Assembly: GCF_019890615.1 (NCBI RefSeq)
Contig: NZ_JAINVZ010000006.1
Coordinates: forward strand, 186,001 to 250,000
Direction of reading: 5' to 3'
Length of the DNA stretch: 64,000 bases
Source of the DNA: Streptantibioticus parmotrematis
Lineage (GTDB): Bacteria > Actinomycetota > Actinomycetes > Streptomycetales > Streptomycetaceae
Below, one piece after another: positions 52,943 through 62,437 of this stretch. How positions within the stretch are numbered: the stretch's first letter is position 1; each line of letters opens with the position of its first letter. Position numbers and translations under genes: made by a program. Below the pieces are notes generated by a model, which searched no databases, was not told where the DNA came from, and was given only the letters and a program-made list of their open reading frames with translations.

Positions 52943-53422
52943 TCAGGCCGCCATCCGCCCGGTCAGCCGCGCGTCGAGAGCCCTGGCCGCCTGGTGGAAG
53001 GAGCGGCCCATCGCGGCGCGACCGGCGTGCAGCAACACCCGGACCGCGGCCGGGCCGTCCGCAGCGAAGGTCCACCGCAAGCGGGTGCCGCCCGAGGGCA
53101 GCGCCGTCAGGAGCCACTCCTCGGCCATCGCCGTCAGACCGGGCACGTTGACGGTGTCCACGCGGTACGCGTACCGCTCGTCGGGATCGCGGGCGAGCAC
53201 CGTCTCGGTGAAGCGGATCCCGCCCACCAGCGCGACCTGCCGCCCCGCCTCGACCGGCCGGGCGGAGGCCACCGCGCCGAACCAGTCGGGCCAGCCCGCG
53301 GTGTCCTTCGCCAGCGCGTGGAAGACGTCCGCCGCGGGCGCGGCCAGACCGGCCGCGTAGTGGTGGCGGACCGGGGCCGAGGCGATGAAGTCCAGCTCGA
53401 CGGGCCGCAGGCGTCGCACCAT
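52943..53422 (-). CDS. SRPBCC family protein
   Basis: The 159-residue START/Bet v1-like helix-grip protein includes APAADVFHALAKDTAGWPDW near residue 28. Such proteins bind hydrophobic ligands or act as polyketide cyclases. ATG 53422 has GGAGG upstream. CCTGAC (53469) and GTCAGG (53487) upstream form a 6-bp inverted repeat that might be an operator. Confidence 0.85.
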   Translation of the reverse strand: MVRRLRPVELDFIASAPVRHHYAAGLAAPAADVFHALAKDTAGWPDWFGAVASARPVEAGRQVALVGGIRFTETVLARDPDERYAYRVDTVNVPGLTAMAEEWLLTALPSGGTRLRWTFAADGPAAVRVLLHAGRAAMGRSFHQAARALDARLTGRMAA

Positions 53423-53509
53423 CGACAACCTCCAGGACAGGGACACGGCGGTGACCCACCGTACGATACCTGACGTACTGTCACGTGTCAGGGGCGCCGC
53501 GTGACGGGA

Positions 53510-54358
53510 TCAGGCCCGCGACACGGTCCCGGGGGCGTCCGCCACGACCAGGTCCGTCAGGTGCTCGGCGATCTCCGCGCGGAGCCCCTGGGGTATCCCC
53601 GAGTCGGTCACCCAGGTGGAGACCTCCTCCAGCGAGGCGAACGAACTCAGGCCCACCGTGCCCCACTTGGTGTGGTCCGCGATCACCACCACCCGCCGCG
53701 CCGACCGCACGAACTGCCGGTTGGTCTCCGCCTCCGCCAGGTTGGGCGTGGACAGTCCGGCCTCCACCGACATCCCGTGCACGCCGAGGAAGAGCAGGTC
53801 GAAGTGGAGCGAGCGGATCGCCCGGTCCGCCACCGGCCCCACCAGCGAGTCGGAGGGCGTGCGCACCCCGCCGGTCAGCACGACCGTCGCGGCGCCCGGC
53901 CGGCCGGTGGACTGCGCGCCCGCCCCGGCGCGCCGCTGGCCGGAGTGGAAGACGTCCGCCACCCGCACCGAGTTGGTCACCACGGTCAGGTCGGGCACGT
54001 CCAGCAGATGGTGGGCGAGCGCGTAGGTGGTGGTGCCACCGGACAGCGCGATGGCGCTGCCGGGGGCCACCATCGCGGCGGCCGTGCGCGCGATGGCCTC
54101 CTTGGCGCCCTGCTCCAGACCCGACTTCGCCTCGAACCCCGGCTCGTGGGTGCTGGCCTCGGCCACCGGGACCGCGCCGCCGTGCACCTTCTCCACGACG
54201 CCCTGGTGGGCGAGGGCGTCCAGGTCGCGGCGGACGGTCATGTCGGAGACGTTGAGCTTGCGGGTCAGCTCGTTGACCCGGACACCGCCGCGCCGCCTGA
54301 CCTCGTCGAGGATCAGGGCGCGCCGCTGCTCGGCCAGGAGGTTCTGGTTGTCGCCCAC
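53510..54358 (-). CDS. DeoR/GlpR family transcriptional regulator
   Basis: The 282-residue regulator has an N-terminal DeoR helix-turn-helix (VRVNELTRKLNVSDMTVRRD) and a sugar-phosphate sensor domain with SGGTTTYALAHHL and HTKWGTVGLSSFASL. GTG 54358. The sugar is not shown by the context. Confidence 0.92.
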   Translation of the reverse strand: MGDNQNLLAEQRRALILDEVRRRGGVRVNELTRKLNVSDMTVRRDLDALAHQGVVEKVHGGAVPVAEASTHEPGFEAKSGLEQGAKEAIARTAAAMVAPGSAIALSGGTTTYALAHHLLDVPDLTVVTNSVRVADVFHSGQRRAGAGAQSTGRPGAATVVLTGGVRTPSDSLVGPVADRAIRSLHFDLLFLGVHGMSVEAGLSTPNLAEAETNRQFVRSARRVVVIADHTKWGTVGLSSFASLEEVSTWVTDSGIPQGLRAEIAEHLTDLVVADAPGTVSRA

Positions 54359-54538
54359 CCGTGCCCGTCCTTCCTCACGACCCCACGACTGCCCGCACCG
54401 GGTGACGCTCCGGTGTCCGCACCGGTGACACCCCGATGGTTCCGGTCATCTTCCCACGCGGGAGGCGTGTCGCGCGGTCCTGGGCGCACACCGGTGGGAT
54501 TCCCGTACGGCGTCGGCGCGTACCCCGAGACGCGGGAA

Positions 54539-57001
54539 TCAGGACAGTCCCGGCAGATCCCCCGGGTAGAGCAGCTGGAGGTCGTCGTGGCTCGGTTCGG
54601 TCAGCTGGGCGACCCGGCCCGCGTGCCGCTCCACCATCGCCTCGAAGGTCAGCCGCGCGGTGCGGCCGTTGCCGAACGAGGAGCCCTTGGGCAGCGCGGT
54701 GAAGTACGTCAGCAGCGCGTCGCCCGCGCCCTCGCCGAGCCGGTACTCGTGCTCCTCCGCCTGTGCCTCGACGATCCGCAGCAGCTCCCGCGGGCTGTAG
54801 TCGCCGAAGGTGATGGTGCGTGAGAAACGCGAGGCCACACCGGGGTTGGAGGCCAGGAAGCGTTCCATCTCCGCGGTGTACCCGGCGACGATCACCACGA
54901 CCGCGTCACGCTGGTCCTCCATCAGCTTCACCAGCGTGTCGACCGCCTCGCGGCCGAAGTCGCGGCCGGAGTCCTCAGGCGCCAGCGCGTACGCCTCGTC
55001 GATGAACAGCACGCCGCCACGGGCCCGTTCGAACGCCTCCTGCGTCCTGATCGCGGTCGAGCCGATGTGCTCGCCGACCAGGTCGACCCGGGAGACCTCG
55101 ACCAGATGGCCGGTCCCCAGCACCCCGAGCGCCGCGAGGATCTCCCCGTACAGCCGGGCCACCGTGGTCTTGCCGGTGCCGGGGGAGCCGGTGAAGACCA
55201 GGTGGCGGCGGAGCGACGGCGCCTTGAGACCGGCCTCCTGGCGGCGCCTGCCGACCGCGATCAGGTCGATCAGCGCGCGCACCTCCCGCTTGACGCTCTC
55301 CAGCCCCACCAGGGCGTCCAGTTCGCCCAGCACCGTGTCCGCGTCGCGACCGGCGACCGGCGCGGACGCCACGGGGGGCTCCTCGCCGCGGCGCGGCCCC
55401 GGGACGCCGCCGAGCAGGCCGTACGACTGGACGGCGGGCGCCGTGGCGGTGGTGGTCGCGGCCGCCGGGTGCGGCGGCAGTCCGGCGGAGGAACCGGACG
55501 CGGTGGTGGGCGCGAGCGGGGCGGGGGCGCGGTGCTCGGCGCTCTCGTCGCTGGTGCACTCCTCGACCAGCGGTCCCGGCTCGGCGAACTCGTAACCGCC
55601 GCGCCCGCAGCGCTCGGTGCGGCAGCGGGTCAGCGTGGTGCGGCAGCCGTCGATGACGTGGAAGCCGTAGCCGCGGCTGCCGGTGACCCGGCACCCGGTG
55701 AACGTGCCGCGCGCGCCCGCCGAGACGTAGAAGCCGGACTCGGCCGCGTTCTCCACGACACAGCGCTCGATGGCCGGGTCGGCGCCCTTGGTGACGATCA
55801 CCCCGGTCGCGGTCGAGTCGATGGTGCACGAGGCGAGGGTGCCGCCGCTGCCGTGGTCGCGGAACCAGGCGCCGGTCGCCGCCTCCCTGATCCGGCAGTC
55901 GTCCAGTTCGACGGTGGCGCCGTCGCTGACCGAGACCGCGGTGTTGCGCACCTGGGATATGTCGCTGTCGAGCACGTCGGCCCGCGAACCCCGGTCCAGT
56001 ACGAACAGCGCGTCGGGCACGTCGTGCACCCGGCAGGAGTCCAGCACGGCCGCGGCGCCGTCGCTGATCCACACCGCCGGGTAGTCGCCCGTGCTCTCGT
56101 GGATCTCGCACTGGTTGGCGTCGGCACGGGTGCCCGGGTCCCACACCGACAGGCCGTTGCGGCCGAAGCGGCGCACCGTCGAGCGGGTCAGCGTGAGCAC
56201 CGAGCGGGACCGCAGGTCGATCGCGTTCTCCGGCACGTCGTGGATGTCGCAGTCGGCGAGCGCCAGGACCGCGTCGGTGTCGAGCGTGACGCCGTCGCCG
56301 GTGGTGCGGTGCACCCGGCAGTCGGTGAGCTGGCCCGCGGCACGGGCGGCCACCCGCACCCCGGTGCCGTTGATCTCGTAGACCTCGCAGCCGATCGCCT
56401 CGGCCGCCGTGCCCTCGCCGGTCAGCTCCAGACCCGCGCGGCCCGTGTGGTGGATACGGCAGCGCTCCAGACGCGGCGCGGCACCTCCACGGGCGGCGAA
56501 CCCCGACTGGCCCGCCGCGACCACCTCGCACTCCTCGAACAGCCCGCCGGCGCCGTCCAGCACGCTCACCCCGAGGCCCGCCGGGTTGTCCACGGTGCAG
56601 CGGCGCACCGTCGGCCGGGCACCGTCGCGCACCTCTATGCCGACCGCGGAACGGGTCACCACCCGCAGGTCGGTCAGCTCCGGCGCGCATCCTTCGATCA
56701 GCAGCGCGGGAACGGAGGTGTCCTGGCCCTCGACGCGCAGGTCCTGCACGACGGCGTCGGCGCGCACGGTCAGCGCGACCCCGCCGGGCGGCGCGATGCG
56801 CACCGAGCCGGGACCCTCCGCGCCGCGCAGCGTGACGGCCCGCTCCACCACGACGTTCTCCCGGTACGTGCCGGGGACGATCGCGACCACGTCGCCGTCG
56901 CCCGCCGCCTCCAGGGCCGCGGCGAGGGATTCGTACTCGCCGGTGCGGCGCCGCCACCGCGAAGAGCCGGTGTGCGTCACCTGAGCCACGCCCTGTGCCA
57001 T
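54539..57001 (-). CDS. Parallel beta-helix repeat protein fused to CbxX/CfqX-type AAA+ ATPase
   Basis: The protein has 820 residues. Residues about 20-500 form a right-handed beta-helix of many short turns with alternating CxVxD/GxG patterns; examples include LTDCRVHRTTGDGVTLD and LDDCRIREAATGAWF. A Pro/Ala/Thr linker (about 500-560) joins it to an AAA+ domain (about 570-800) with Walker A GSPGTGKTT near residue 605, Walker B GGVLFIDEA near 663, and a sensor-2-type arginine. This AAA+ class includes CbbX and the EccA subunit of type VII secretion, where the N-terminus is usually TPR. Start ATG 57001. Confidence 0.9.
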   Translation of the reverse strand: MAQGVAQVTHTGSSRWRRRTGEYESLAAALEAAGDGDVVAIVPGTYRENVVVERAVTLRGAEGPGSVRIAPPGGVALTVRADAVVQDLRVEGQDTSVPALLIEGCAPELTDLRVVTRSAVGIEVRDGARPTVRRCTVDNPAGLGVSVLDGAGGLFEECEVVAAGQSGFAARGGAAPRLERCRIHHTGRAGLELTGEGTAAEAIGCEVYEINGTGVRVAARAAGQLTDCRVHRTTGDGVTLDTDAVLALADCDIHDVPENAIDLRSRSVLTLTRSTVRRFGRNGLSVWDPGTRADANQCEIHESTGDYPAVWISDGAAAVLDSCRVHDVPDALFVLDRGSRADVLDSDISQVRNTAVSVSDGATVELDDCRIREAATGAWFRDHGSGGTLASCTIDSTATGVIVTKGADPAIERCVVENAAESGFYVSAGARGTFTGCRVTGSRGYGFHVIDGCRTTLTRCRTERCGRGGYEFAEPGPLVEECTSDESAEHRAPAPLAPTTASGSSAGLPPHPAAATTTATAPAVQSYGLLGGVPGPRRGEEPPVASAPVAGRDADTVLGELDALVGLESVKREVRALIDLIAVGRRRQEAGLKAPSLRRHLVFTGSPGTGKTTVARLYGEILAALGVLGTGHLVEVSRVDLVGEHIGSTAIRTQEAFERARGGVLFIDEAYALAPEDSGRDFGREAVDTLVKLMEDQRDAVVVIVAGYTAEMERFLASNPGVASRFSRTITFGDYSPRELLRIVEAQAEEHEYRLGEGAGDALLTYFTALPKGSSFGNGRTARLTFEAMVERHAGRVAQLTEPSHDDLQLLYPGDLPGLS

Positions 57002-57186
57002 GGTGCTGTTGCGCCCCCACCTCGTACCGCTGCGGACCGGGGGACCACGGTAGCGTGCGTGACGGGCGGAGCCGCACGGGCGACCTCAGGAACCCGTACA
57101 GATGGGGGAGTTCGGGCGGACGTGACCGCGTCGTGGACACGGCCCGTCCACGCCCGGCGCCGCGAACCGCCCGGTCCTCGCCCTTC

Positions 57187-57789
57187 TCAGCCTTCGGCTC
57201 CCGCACGGCCCCAGTCCTGGCTCACCCGGGCCCACTCGCGTTCCCACTCGGCCAGCCGGGACCGCATCATCCGCCAGCCGATCACCCGGCGCACCGCGAA
57301 CGCCAGCGCCGTGACCGCCGCGGCGGCGGCCAGTCCGGCGGCCACCGCGTTGGTGACGGCCGTCATGGTGTCCATCGGGCGGTCGGTCAGACGCCCCGCG
57401 TCGTCGGCCCACAGAGTGATCGCCGCACCGGGCGGGCGGCCGCCGACCAGCCGCACGGTGGCGTCGTGCGCGGAGCCGTCCGGCATGGTCCAGCGCACGA
57501 CGGCGATCCGCGACACCGACTGCCCGGTGGCCGGGTCGGTGTCGGCGGCGGGCGGCGTGCGGCGGGTGCTGCTCAGCACGGTGGCCCGGACCTGGTGCCG
57601 GTCGGCGTGCTCGACGGCGACCTGGTGGCGCAGTTCGGAGCCGATCGTGCCGCCCGCCACGAGACCGGCGGTCGGCGCTCCCACGGCGACCACGGCCAAG
57701 GTGGCCAGTCCCGCCCACGCTTCGACGACATCGCCCCGGCGTCGCAGCGGATTGCTCCGCCACCGCCACAGTCCTGGTACCGCTCGCAT
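57187..57789 (-). CDS. Rv1733c family membrane protein
   Basis: The 200-residue protein has two hydrophobic segments (WAGLATLAVVAVGAPTAGLV and a second near residue 150-175), an extracellular-looking middle and a basic tail. Rv1733c-like proteins are conserved actinobacterial membrane proteins of unknown function. ATG 57789 has AAGGGG upstream; the longer frame is not supported. Confidence 0.85.
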   Translation of the reverse strand: MRAVPGLWRWRSNPLRRRGDVVEAWAGLATLAVVAVGAPTAGLVAGGTIGSELRHQVAVEHADRHQVRATVLSSTRRTPPAADTDPATGQSVSRIAVVRWTMPDGSAHDATVRLVGGRPPGAAITLWADDAGRLTDRPMDTMTAVTNAVAAGLAAAAAVTALAFAVRRVIGWRMMRSRLAEWEREWARVSQDWGRAGAEG

Positions 57790-57916
57790 CGCACCACACC
57801 CCTTCACCCGGTCCAAGTACCGCGCACGGCACGAGGCATGCACGAGAACGGGCCGGAATCGGACGGAGTCCGGCACGCGTCACCCCGACGGTGGCACCGG
57901 ACGCCGACAGGGCCGC

Positions 57917-57977
57917 TCGGTCGTTCGGTCGCTCAAGTCACTCGGTCATTCAAGTTCGCTCGGTCATTCAAGAACGG
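57917..57977. repeat. Short tandem TCGGTC-based repeats
   Basis: Units of about 17-18 bp begin TCGGTCGCTCAAG and then TCGGTCATTCAAG twice, with shorter TCGGTC copies before them. They overlap the stop codon of the MOSC gene. Confidence 0.7.
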
Positions 57978-58803
57978 AGAACGTGTCACCCACGCGTAGT
58001 GTTCCGGTCGACCGCGGTATGAGTTTGACCCCGAACATCAGCCCGTCGCCGATCCTGCGGTGCCTGGCGAGGGTGCGCAGCGGCTCCCGGCCACGCGTCG
58101 CCGTGGCCTGGTCGGTGGTGGTGATCACGCAGCGGGCGCAGGGCTTCGCGACCCGGAAGACCACCTCCCCGATCCGCACCACGCGCCAGTCGTCCTCCGC
58201 CCACGCCCCGGTCCCGTCGACGACGATGTTCGGCCGGAAGCGGTCCATGGGCAGCGGTCCCTCGTGCGGCCGGTCGCCGTCCGCGACAAGGGAGTTGAGG
58301 GCGGCGAGGGAGGAGGACGCGGCCAGCAGCAGCGGATGGCTGTCGGCCAGGTTCACCGTCTCGCCGGGCAGTGAGTACTCCGGCTCGATCGGACGCCGCC
58401 GTGCCGGGTCGTCCAGATACGTCAACCGCGCCCGGACACCGAGGAATTCGGAGAACCACGCGCCCGCCTCGGCACCGGCCGCGACCACGTCCACCGGATC
58501 GCCGAAGATCCGTACCGGCTCCGCGTCGCCCGCCCCCGGGACGGCGACCGTCAGCTCCTCCATCCCCTCCGCGCCGAGCGTGATCCCGCCGGGCGCCGCG
58601 CCGCCACCGCGGACCGGCCGGGCGCGCGCCAACGCCAGCCGTGGCTGTTCGCGTTGGGTGATCGCCCGGCCGTCCTTGTCGACCACCAGCCATCTGCGGT
58701 CCCCGGCGAGCCCCCACGGCTCCACGGCCGCCTCGCCGGGCGCCGGTCCCTGGACCGACTTGACCGGATAGATGTGCAGTGCGCTCAGCCGCGGTGTCGT
58801 CAT
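57964..58803 (-). CDS. MOSC domain protein
   Basis: The 279-residue protein has an N-terminal beta-barrel MOSC_N domain (LSALHIYPVKSVQGPAPGEA) and a C-terminal MOSC domain with PCARCVITTTD, whose cysteine can bind sulfur or molybdenum. MOSC proteins take part in molybdenum-cofactor sulfuration or N-hydroxylamine reduction (YcbX/mARC-like). ATG 58803; the upstream frame is not supported. Confidence 0.92.
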   Translation of the reverse strand: MTTPRLSALHIYPVKSVQGPAPGEAAVEPWGLAGDRRWLVVDKDGRAITQREQPRLALARARPVRGGGAAPGGITLGAEGMEELTVAVPGAGDAEPVRIFGDPVDVVAAGAEAGAWFSEFLGVRARLTYLDDPARRRPIEPEYSLPGETVNLADSHPLLLAASSSLAALNSLVADGDRPHEGPLPMDRFRPNIVVDGTGAWAEDDWRVVRIGEVVFRVAKPCARCVITTTDQATATRGREPLRTLARHRRIGDGLMFGVKLIPRSTGTLRVGDTFSVLE

Positions 58804-58891
58804 GCGGCCATGGTGCCAGTGCGGCACCGCTCAGCGGCCGTCACGCACGGTGATACCCGCGGCTCACCGGGGCGTGTGCCCCGCTCTCGGC

Positions 58892-59404
58892 TCAGTAGCC
58901 CTGCCCCTGGTACGGGCGGCGGTACTGGTCGTCGCCGTAGCCCTGGTAGCCGCCGGGAGCCTGCTGGCGCGGCGGGACCGGCTGGCGCGGCGGCACCGGG
59001 CGGGGCGGCACCGGCCGCGCCGCCTCGTAGCCCGTCGCGCCGCCCTGGTACGGCGCCTGGCCCGGAGCCGGGTAGCCGTTGGGGTAGCCACGGGGAGCGC
59101 TCGCCTGCTGCGGGATGTACGCGGCGGGCGCGGGCTGCGCCGGGTAGGCCGCGGCCGGGTACGCGGCCGGCAACTGGCCGGTGTACGTGCCCTGCTGCGG
59201 CGTGTGGTGGGAGGGACCCGAGGGGAGCGCCGGGAGCGCCGGCAGCGCGGGGAGCGAGCTGCCGGTGTCGTACGGCGAAGGAACCCGGATCGGAGCGATC
59301 TGAGGGGTGCCCCGCTCCGCGACCAGGCTGTCGTAGATGGGGGTGTCCGGGAAGGCCGACGAGGCGTAGTAGCCGCCGCCGTAGGTGCCGCGGGGGGTGG
59401 TCAT
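58892..59404 (-). CDS. DUF6643 family protein
   Basis: The 170-residue protein begins MTTPRGTYGGGYYASS and DTPIYDSLVAERGTPQIAP, characteristic of DUF6643. The rest is a low-complexity Pro/Gln/Tyr/Gly tail with repeated PVPPR units. ATG 59404 lacks a clear ribosome-binding site and may be leaderless. Function is unknown. Confidence 0.85.
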   Translation of the reverse strand: MTTPRGTYGGGYYASSAFPDTPIYDSLVAERGTPQIAPIRVPSPYDTGSSLPALPALPALPSGPSHHTPQQGTYTGQLPAAYPAAAYPAQPAPAAYIPQQASAPRGYPNGYPAPGQAPYQGGATGYEAARPVPPRPVPPRQPVPPRQQAPGGYQGYGDDQYRRPYQGQGY

Positions 59405-59746
59405 GCTGCATAAGTTAAGCCCACGATGTGCTGTTAGGGGAGCCCGATAAGCGGGTTGTTTGTGGCGTCCGGTGTGGAGTGCGATCCCCAATCGATGCGA
59501 ATCCGCGAAAATCGGTCGCCCCGAGGCGTTTCGATCGTGTAAAGGCTGAGCCTCCACTGTGTTCGATCATGGGAAAAAGCCCGTGTCGGAAGGGGGTTAC
59601 CCTCGGTCTGACGGGTCGTCGGGTGCCGTGGCGGCGCGGGTCGGCGTGAGCGACGGGCGCGGCCGTGTTCCGTCCCGGGACGCGTGGGGCCTAGGTTGGG
59701 CGTACGGCACGCGGTGGGCACCGGGTACGAGGGGGAAGCGACGTCG
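59405..59746. other. Intergenic region between DUF6643 and TerD genes
   Basis: These 342 bp are somewhat AT-richer in the first half. They should hold divergent promoters for both genes. I find no gene, hairpin terminator or riboswitch that I can support here. Confidence 0.6.
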
Positions 59747-60991
59747 ATGAACGCGACGAACTCGATGAACAAAGGCGCCAACACGCCGGTCACGGCGTCG
59801 GGCGTACGGGTCGAGGTCGGCCGGGCGGCCGGTCCCGGGGTGCCGGAGGCGCAGGCCACGGCGCTGCTGTTGTCCGACGGCCGGGTGCGCCACGACGGCG
59901 ACGTGGTCCAGCGCCACCGCCCGGTGCACGCCTCGGGCGCGGTGCGCCACGAGGGCGACAGGACCGAGGGCGGGTCGGTGGTCGACGTGCTCGCGGTGGA
60001 CCTCGGCGGCGTGGAGCCCGGCGTCGAGCGGATCGTGCTGGCGGCCACCTCCGACGGCGGGTCCTTCGCGGGGGTGCCGGGGCTGTACGTCAGGTTGACG
60101 GACGCGGCGGGTGGCACCGAGATCGCCCGTTACGACAGCGTCGACGCGACGGTGGAGACCGCCCTCGTGCTGGGGGAGTTGTACCGCAGGAACGGCCAGT
60201 GGAAGTTCCGCGCGGTCGGGCAGGGCTACGCGAACGGGCTCGCGGGCCTGGGCGAGCAGTTCGGCGTCGCGCCGGACGCCGTGCGTCCGACGGCTCCGGC
60301 CGCCGCCCCGGCGCCGCCCGCCCCGGCTCCCGCCGCCCCGGTCCGGCCCGCGCCGCGAGCCGCCCCCGTCAGGCTGTCGAAAGTCACCCTGACGAAGGAC
60401 GCTCCTTCCGTCTCGCTGACGAAACAGGGCGGGATCTCCGGGGTGATGAGGGTGAACCTCAGCTGGCAGGCCGCCCCGGCCAGGGGATGGCTGCGCAAGC
60501 CCGGCGCGGGCGGTTCCGACGTCGACCTCGACCTGTGCGCGCTGTTCGAACTGCGCGACGGCACCAGGGGCGTCGTGCAGGCGCTCGGCAACGCCTTCGG
60601 CACACTGGACCGCCCGCCGTACATCCACCTCGACGGCGACGACCGCACCGGCGGCACGAGCGGCGAGAACCTCACCGTCAACCTCGACCACAGCGCCGCG
60701 TTCCGCCGCATCCTGATCTTCGTCACGGTCTACGAGGGCGCCCGCAGCTTCGCCGGGCTGCACGCCACGACCACCCTGACGCCGCAGAACGGCGCGCCCG
60801 TGGAGTTCTTCCTCGACGAGTGCACCGTCCCGTCCACCGTCTGCGCGCTCGCCCTGATCACCAACGAGGGCGGTGAACTCGTCGTGCGGCGCGAGGCGCG
60901 CTACCTCGTCCCGGCCCGCGGCGTCAGCCCCCAGCGCACCGTCGACCAGGCCTACGGCTGGGGCATGCGCTGGACCCCGGGCCGCAAGTGA
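59747..60991 (+). CDS. Double TerD-domain protein
   Basis: The 414-residue protein has two TerD-like domains (about 10-170 and 215-385) joined by an Ala/Pro-rich linker. The second has the canonical calcium motif GGSDVDLDLCALFEL and GDDRTGGTSGEN. The first keeps SGAVRHEG and LAVDLGGVEPGVERIVLAA but lacks the early Asp-rich motif, so its calcium site appears degenerate. Tellurite-resistance-type TerD proteins act in envelope stress and signalling. ATG 59747; ATG 59765 is an alternative. Confidence 0.9.
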   Translation: MNATNSMNKGANTPVTASGVRVEVGRAAGPGVPEAQATALLLSDGRVRHDGDVVQRHRPVHASGAVRHEGDRTEGGSVVDVLAVDLGGVEPGVERIVLAATSDGGSFAGVPGLYVRLTDAAGGTEIARYDSVDATVETALVLGELYRRNGQWKFRAVGQGYANGLAGLGEQFGVAPDAVRPTAPAAAPAPPAPAPAAPVRPAPRAAPVRLSKVTLTKDAPSVSLTKQGGISGVMRVNLSWQAAPARGWLRKPGAGGSDVDLDLCALFELRDGTRGVVQALGNAFGTLDRPPYIHLDGDDRTGGTSGENLTVNLDHSAAFRRILIFVTVYEGARSFAGLHATTTLTPQNGAPVEFFLDECTVPSTVCALALITNEGGELVVRREARYLVPARGVSPQRTVDQAYGWGMRWTPGRK

Positions 60992-61010
60992 GCGCGAACC
61001 CGCCGCGTTC

Positions 61011-62213
61011 TCAGGGGCGTTCGGTCGTGACCGGGCCTTCCGGCTCCCGCTCCCGCTCCGGCTTGGCGTAGGTGCGGCCCTTCCACGCCGCGCCGCGACC
61101 CCGGTAGTGCTGCACGGCCGAGTCCGCCGTCATCGCCGCGTACAGCGACGCGGTGAACGGCAGCAGCGGCGCGAGCCACAGCGGCTGACGGTAGTAGCGC
61201 AGCATCGGCAGATACGTGCCGGTCATCACCGCCCACGCCACCGCCCCCACGGCGCACAGCGTCCAGCGCCCGGCGACCGCGCCCCCGACCGCCGCGACCG
61301 GCGGCACCACGTAGACCAGCGCCAGCCCGAGCAGCGTCCCGGCCAGCAGCAGCGGGTTGTGCCGCAACTGGGCGTACGCGCTGCGCGAGACCATCCGCCA
61401 CAGCTGGGACAGCCGGGGATACGGCCGCACGCTGTCCACCCGCTCCGCCAGCCCCAGCCACACCGTGCCGCCGGACCGCTTGACGGCCCGGGCCAGCGCG
61501 ACGTCGTCGATGACCGCCTGCCGGATCGAGTCCGGCAGCCCGGCCCGCTCGGCGGCGGCACGCCGGATCAGCACGCAGCCCCCGGCCGCCGCGGCGGTCC
61601 GCCCGCGCGGCCGGGCGATCCAGCGGAACGGGTACAGCTGCGCGAAGAAGTAGACGAACGCGGGCACGATGAGCCGCTCCCACGCCGTCGCCACCCGTAG
61701 CCGCGCCATCTGGGAGACCACGTCCGTCCCGCTGCCGTGCGCGGCGGCCACCAACTCCCGCAGGGAATCCGGCTCGTGGGCGATGTCGGCATCGGTGAGC
61801 AGCAGGTACTCCGGCGCGTACGCGGCCGTCGCGGCGGCCACACCGTGCCGCACCGCCCACAGCTTCCCCGTCCAGCCCGCCGGCGGTTCGCCCGGCGAGG
61901 TCACCGTCAACGGGAGCCCGCCGCGTTCGGCGGACAGTGCCCGGGCCAGCTCACCGGTGCCGTCCGAGCTGCCGTCGTCCACCAGGAACACCTCGGCCCG
62001 TCCCGGGTACTCCTGCGCCAGCAGTGACGGCAGGCTGACCGGCAGCACCTCGGCCTCGTCCCGGGCGGGCACCACCACGGCCACGGACGGCCACGCGGGG
62101 GGTACCGCGCGCGGCGGCAGCCGCACGTCGGTGCGCCAGAACATCCCCTGCGCCAGCAGCAGCCACACCCAGCCGAGCAGCGACACGACAGCGATCACGG
62201 TCAAAGCGCTCAC
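61011..62213 (-). CDS. Family 2 glycosyltransferase, HpnB-like
   Basis: The 400-residue protein has an N-terminal membrane segment, a GT-A domain with VVVPARDEAEVLPVSLPSLL, VFLVDDGSSDGTGEL and LLLTDADIAHEP (DxD-type), and C-terminal membrane helices. The layout resembles hopanoid-associated HpnB, but no other hopanoid gene lies in the window. GTG 62213 is preferred; the longer frame has no support. Confidence 0.87.
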   Translation of the reverse strand: MSALTVIAVVSLLGWVWLLLAQGMFWRTDVRLPPRAVPPAWPSVAVVVPARDEAEVLPVSLPSLLAQEYPGRAEVFLVDDGSSDGTGELARALSAERGGLPLTVTSPGEPPAGWTGKLWAVRHGVAAATAAYAPEYLLLTDADIAHEPDSLRELVAAAHGSGTDVVSQMARLRVATAWERLIVPAFVYFFAQLYPFRWIARPRGRTAAAAGGCVLIRRAAAERAGLPDSIRQAVIDDVALARAVKRSGGTVWLGLAERVDSVRPYPRLSQLWRMVSRSAYAQLRHNPLLLAGTLLGLALVYVVPPVAAVGGAVAGRWTLCAVGAVAWAVMTGTYLPMLRYYRQPLWLAPLLPFTASLYAAMTADSAVQHYRGRGAAWKGRTYAKPEREREPEGPVTTERP

Positions 62214-62280
62214 CGGCGCAGTCTGCCCCACACCACGTCCACCGGAACCGCGCCCCACCGCGAACGCGTCCACGGGGACG

Positions 62281-62324
62281 GGAAACGATCACGGTGAAGC
62301 CGACAGGAAACGATCACGGTAAAG
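62281..62324. promoter_or_regulatory. Pair of direct repeats in the divergent promoter region
   Basis: GGAAACGATCACGGT occurs at 62281-62295 and at 62306-62320, 25 bp apart, each followed by GAAG or AAAG. It lies between the divergent glycosyltransferase and racemase-like genes and may be a regulator site. Confidence 0.5.
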
Positions 62325-62437
62325 TTGCGCGGGCGGTCCACGACACGCCCGTACGTAACCGAACCATCCCGGTACGTGCGCGCCGCCGGACGAGGCGGAC
62401 GCGGACGCACCGGCGCAGCACCGGAAGGGCACGCAAG

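Noticed and set aside
59443-59450. CCCGATAA resembling a sigma-WhiG -10 element
   Set aside because: No TAAA -35 lies 15 bp upstream, and the match differs from GCCGATAA.
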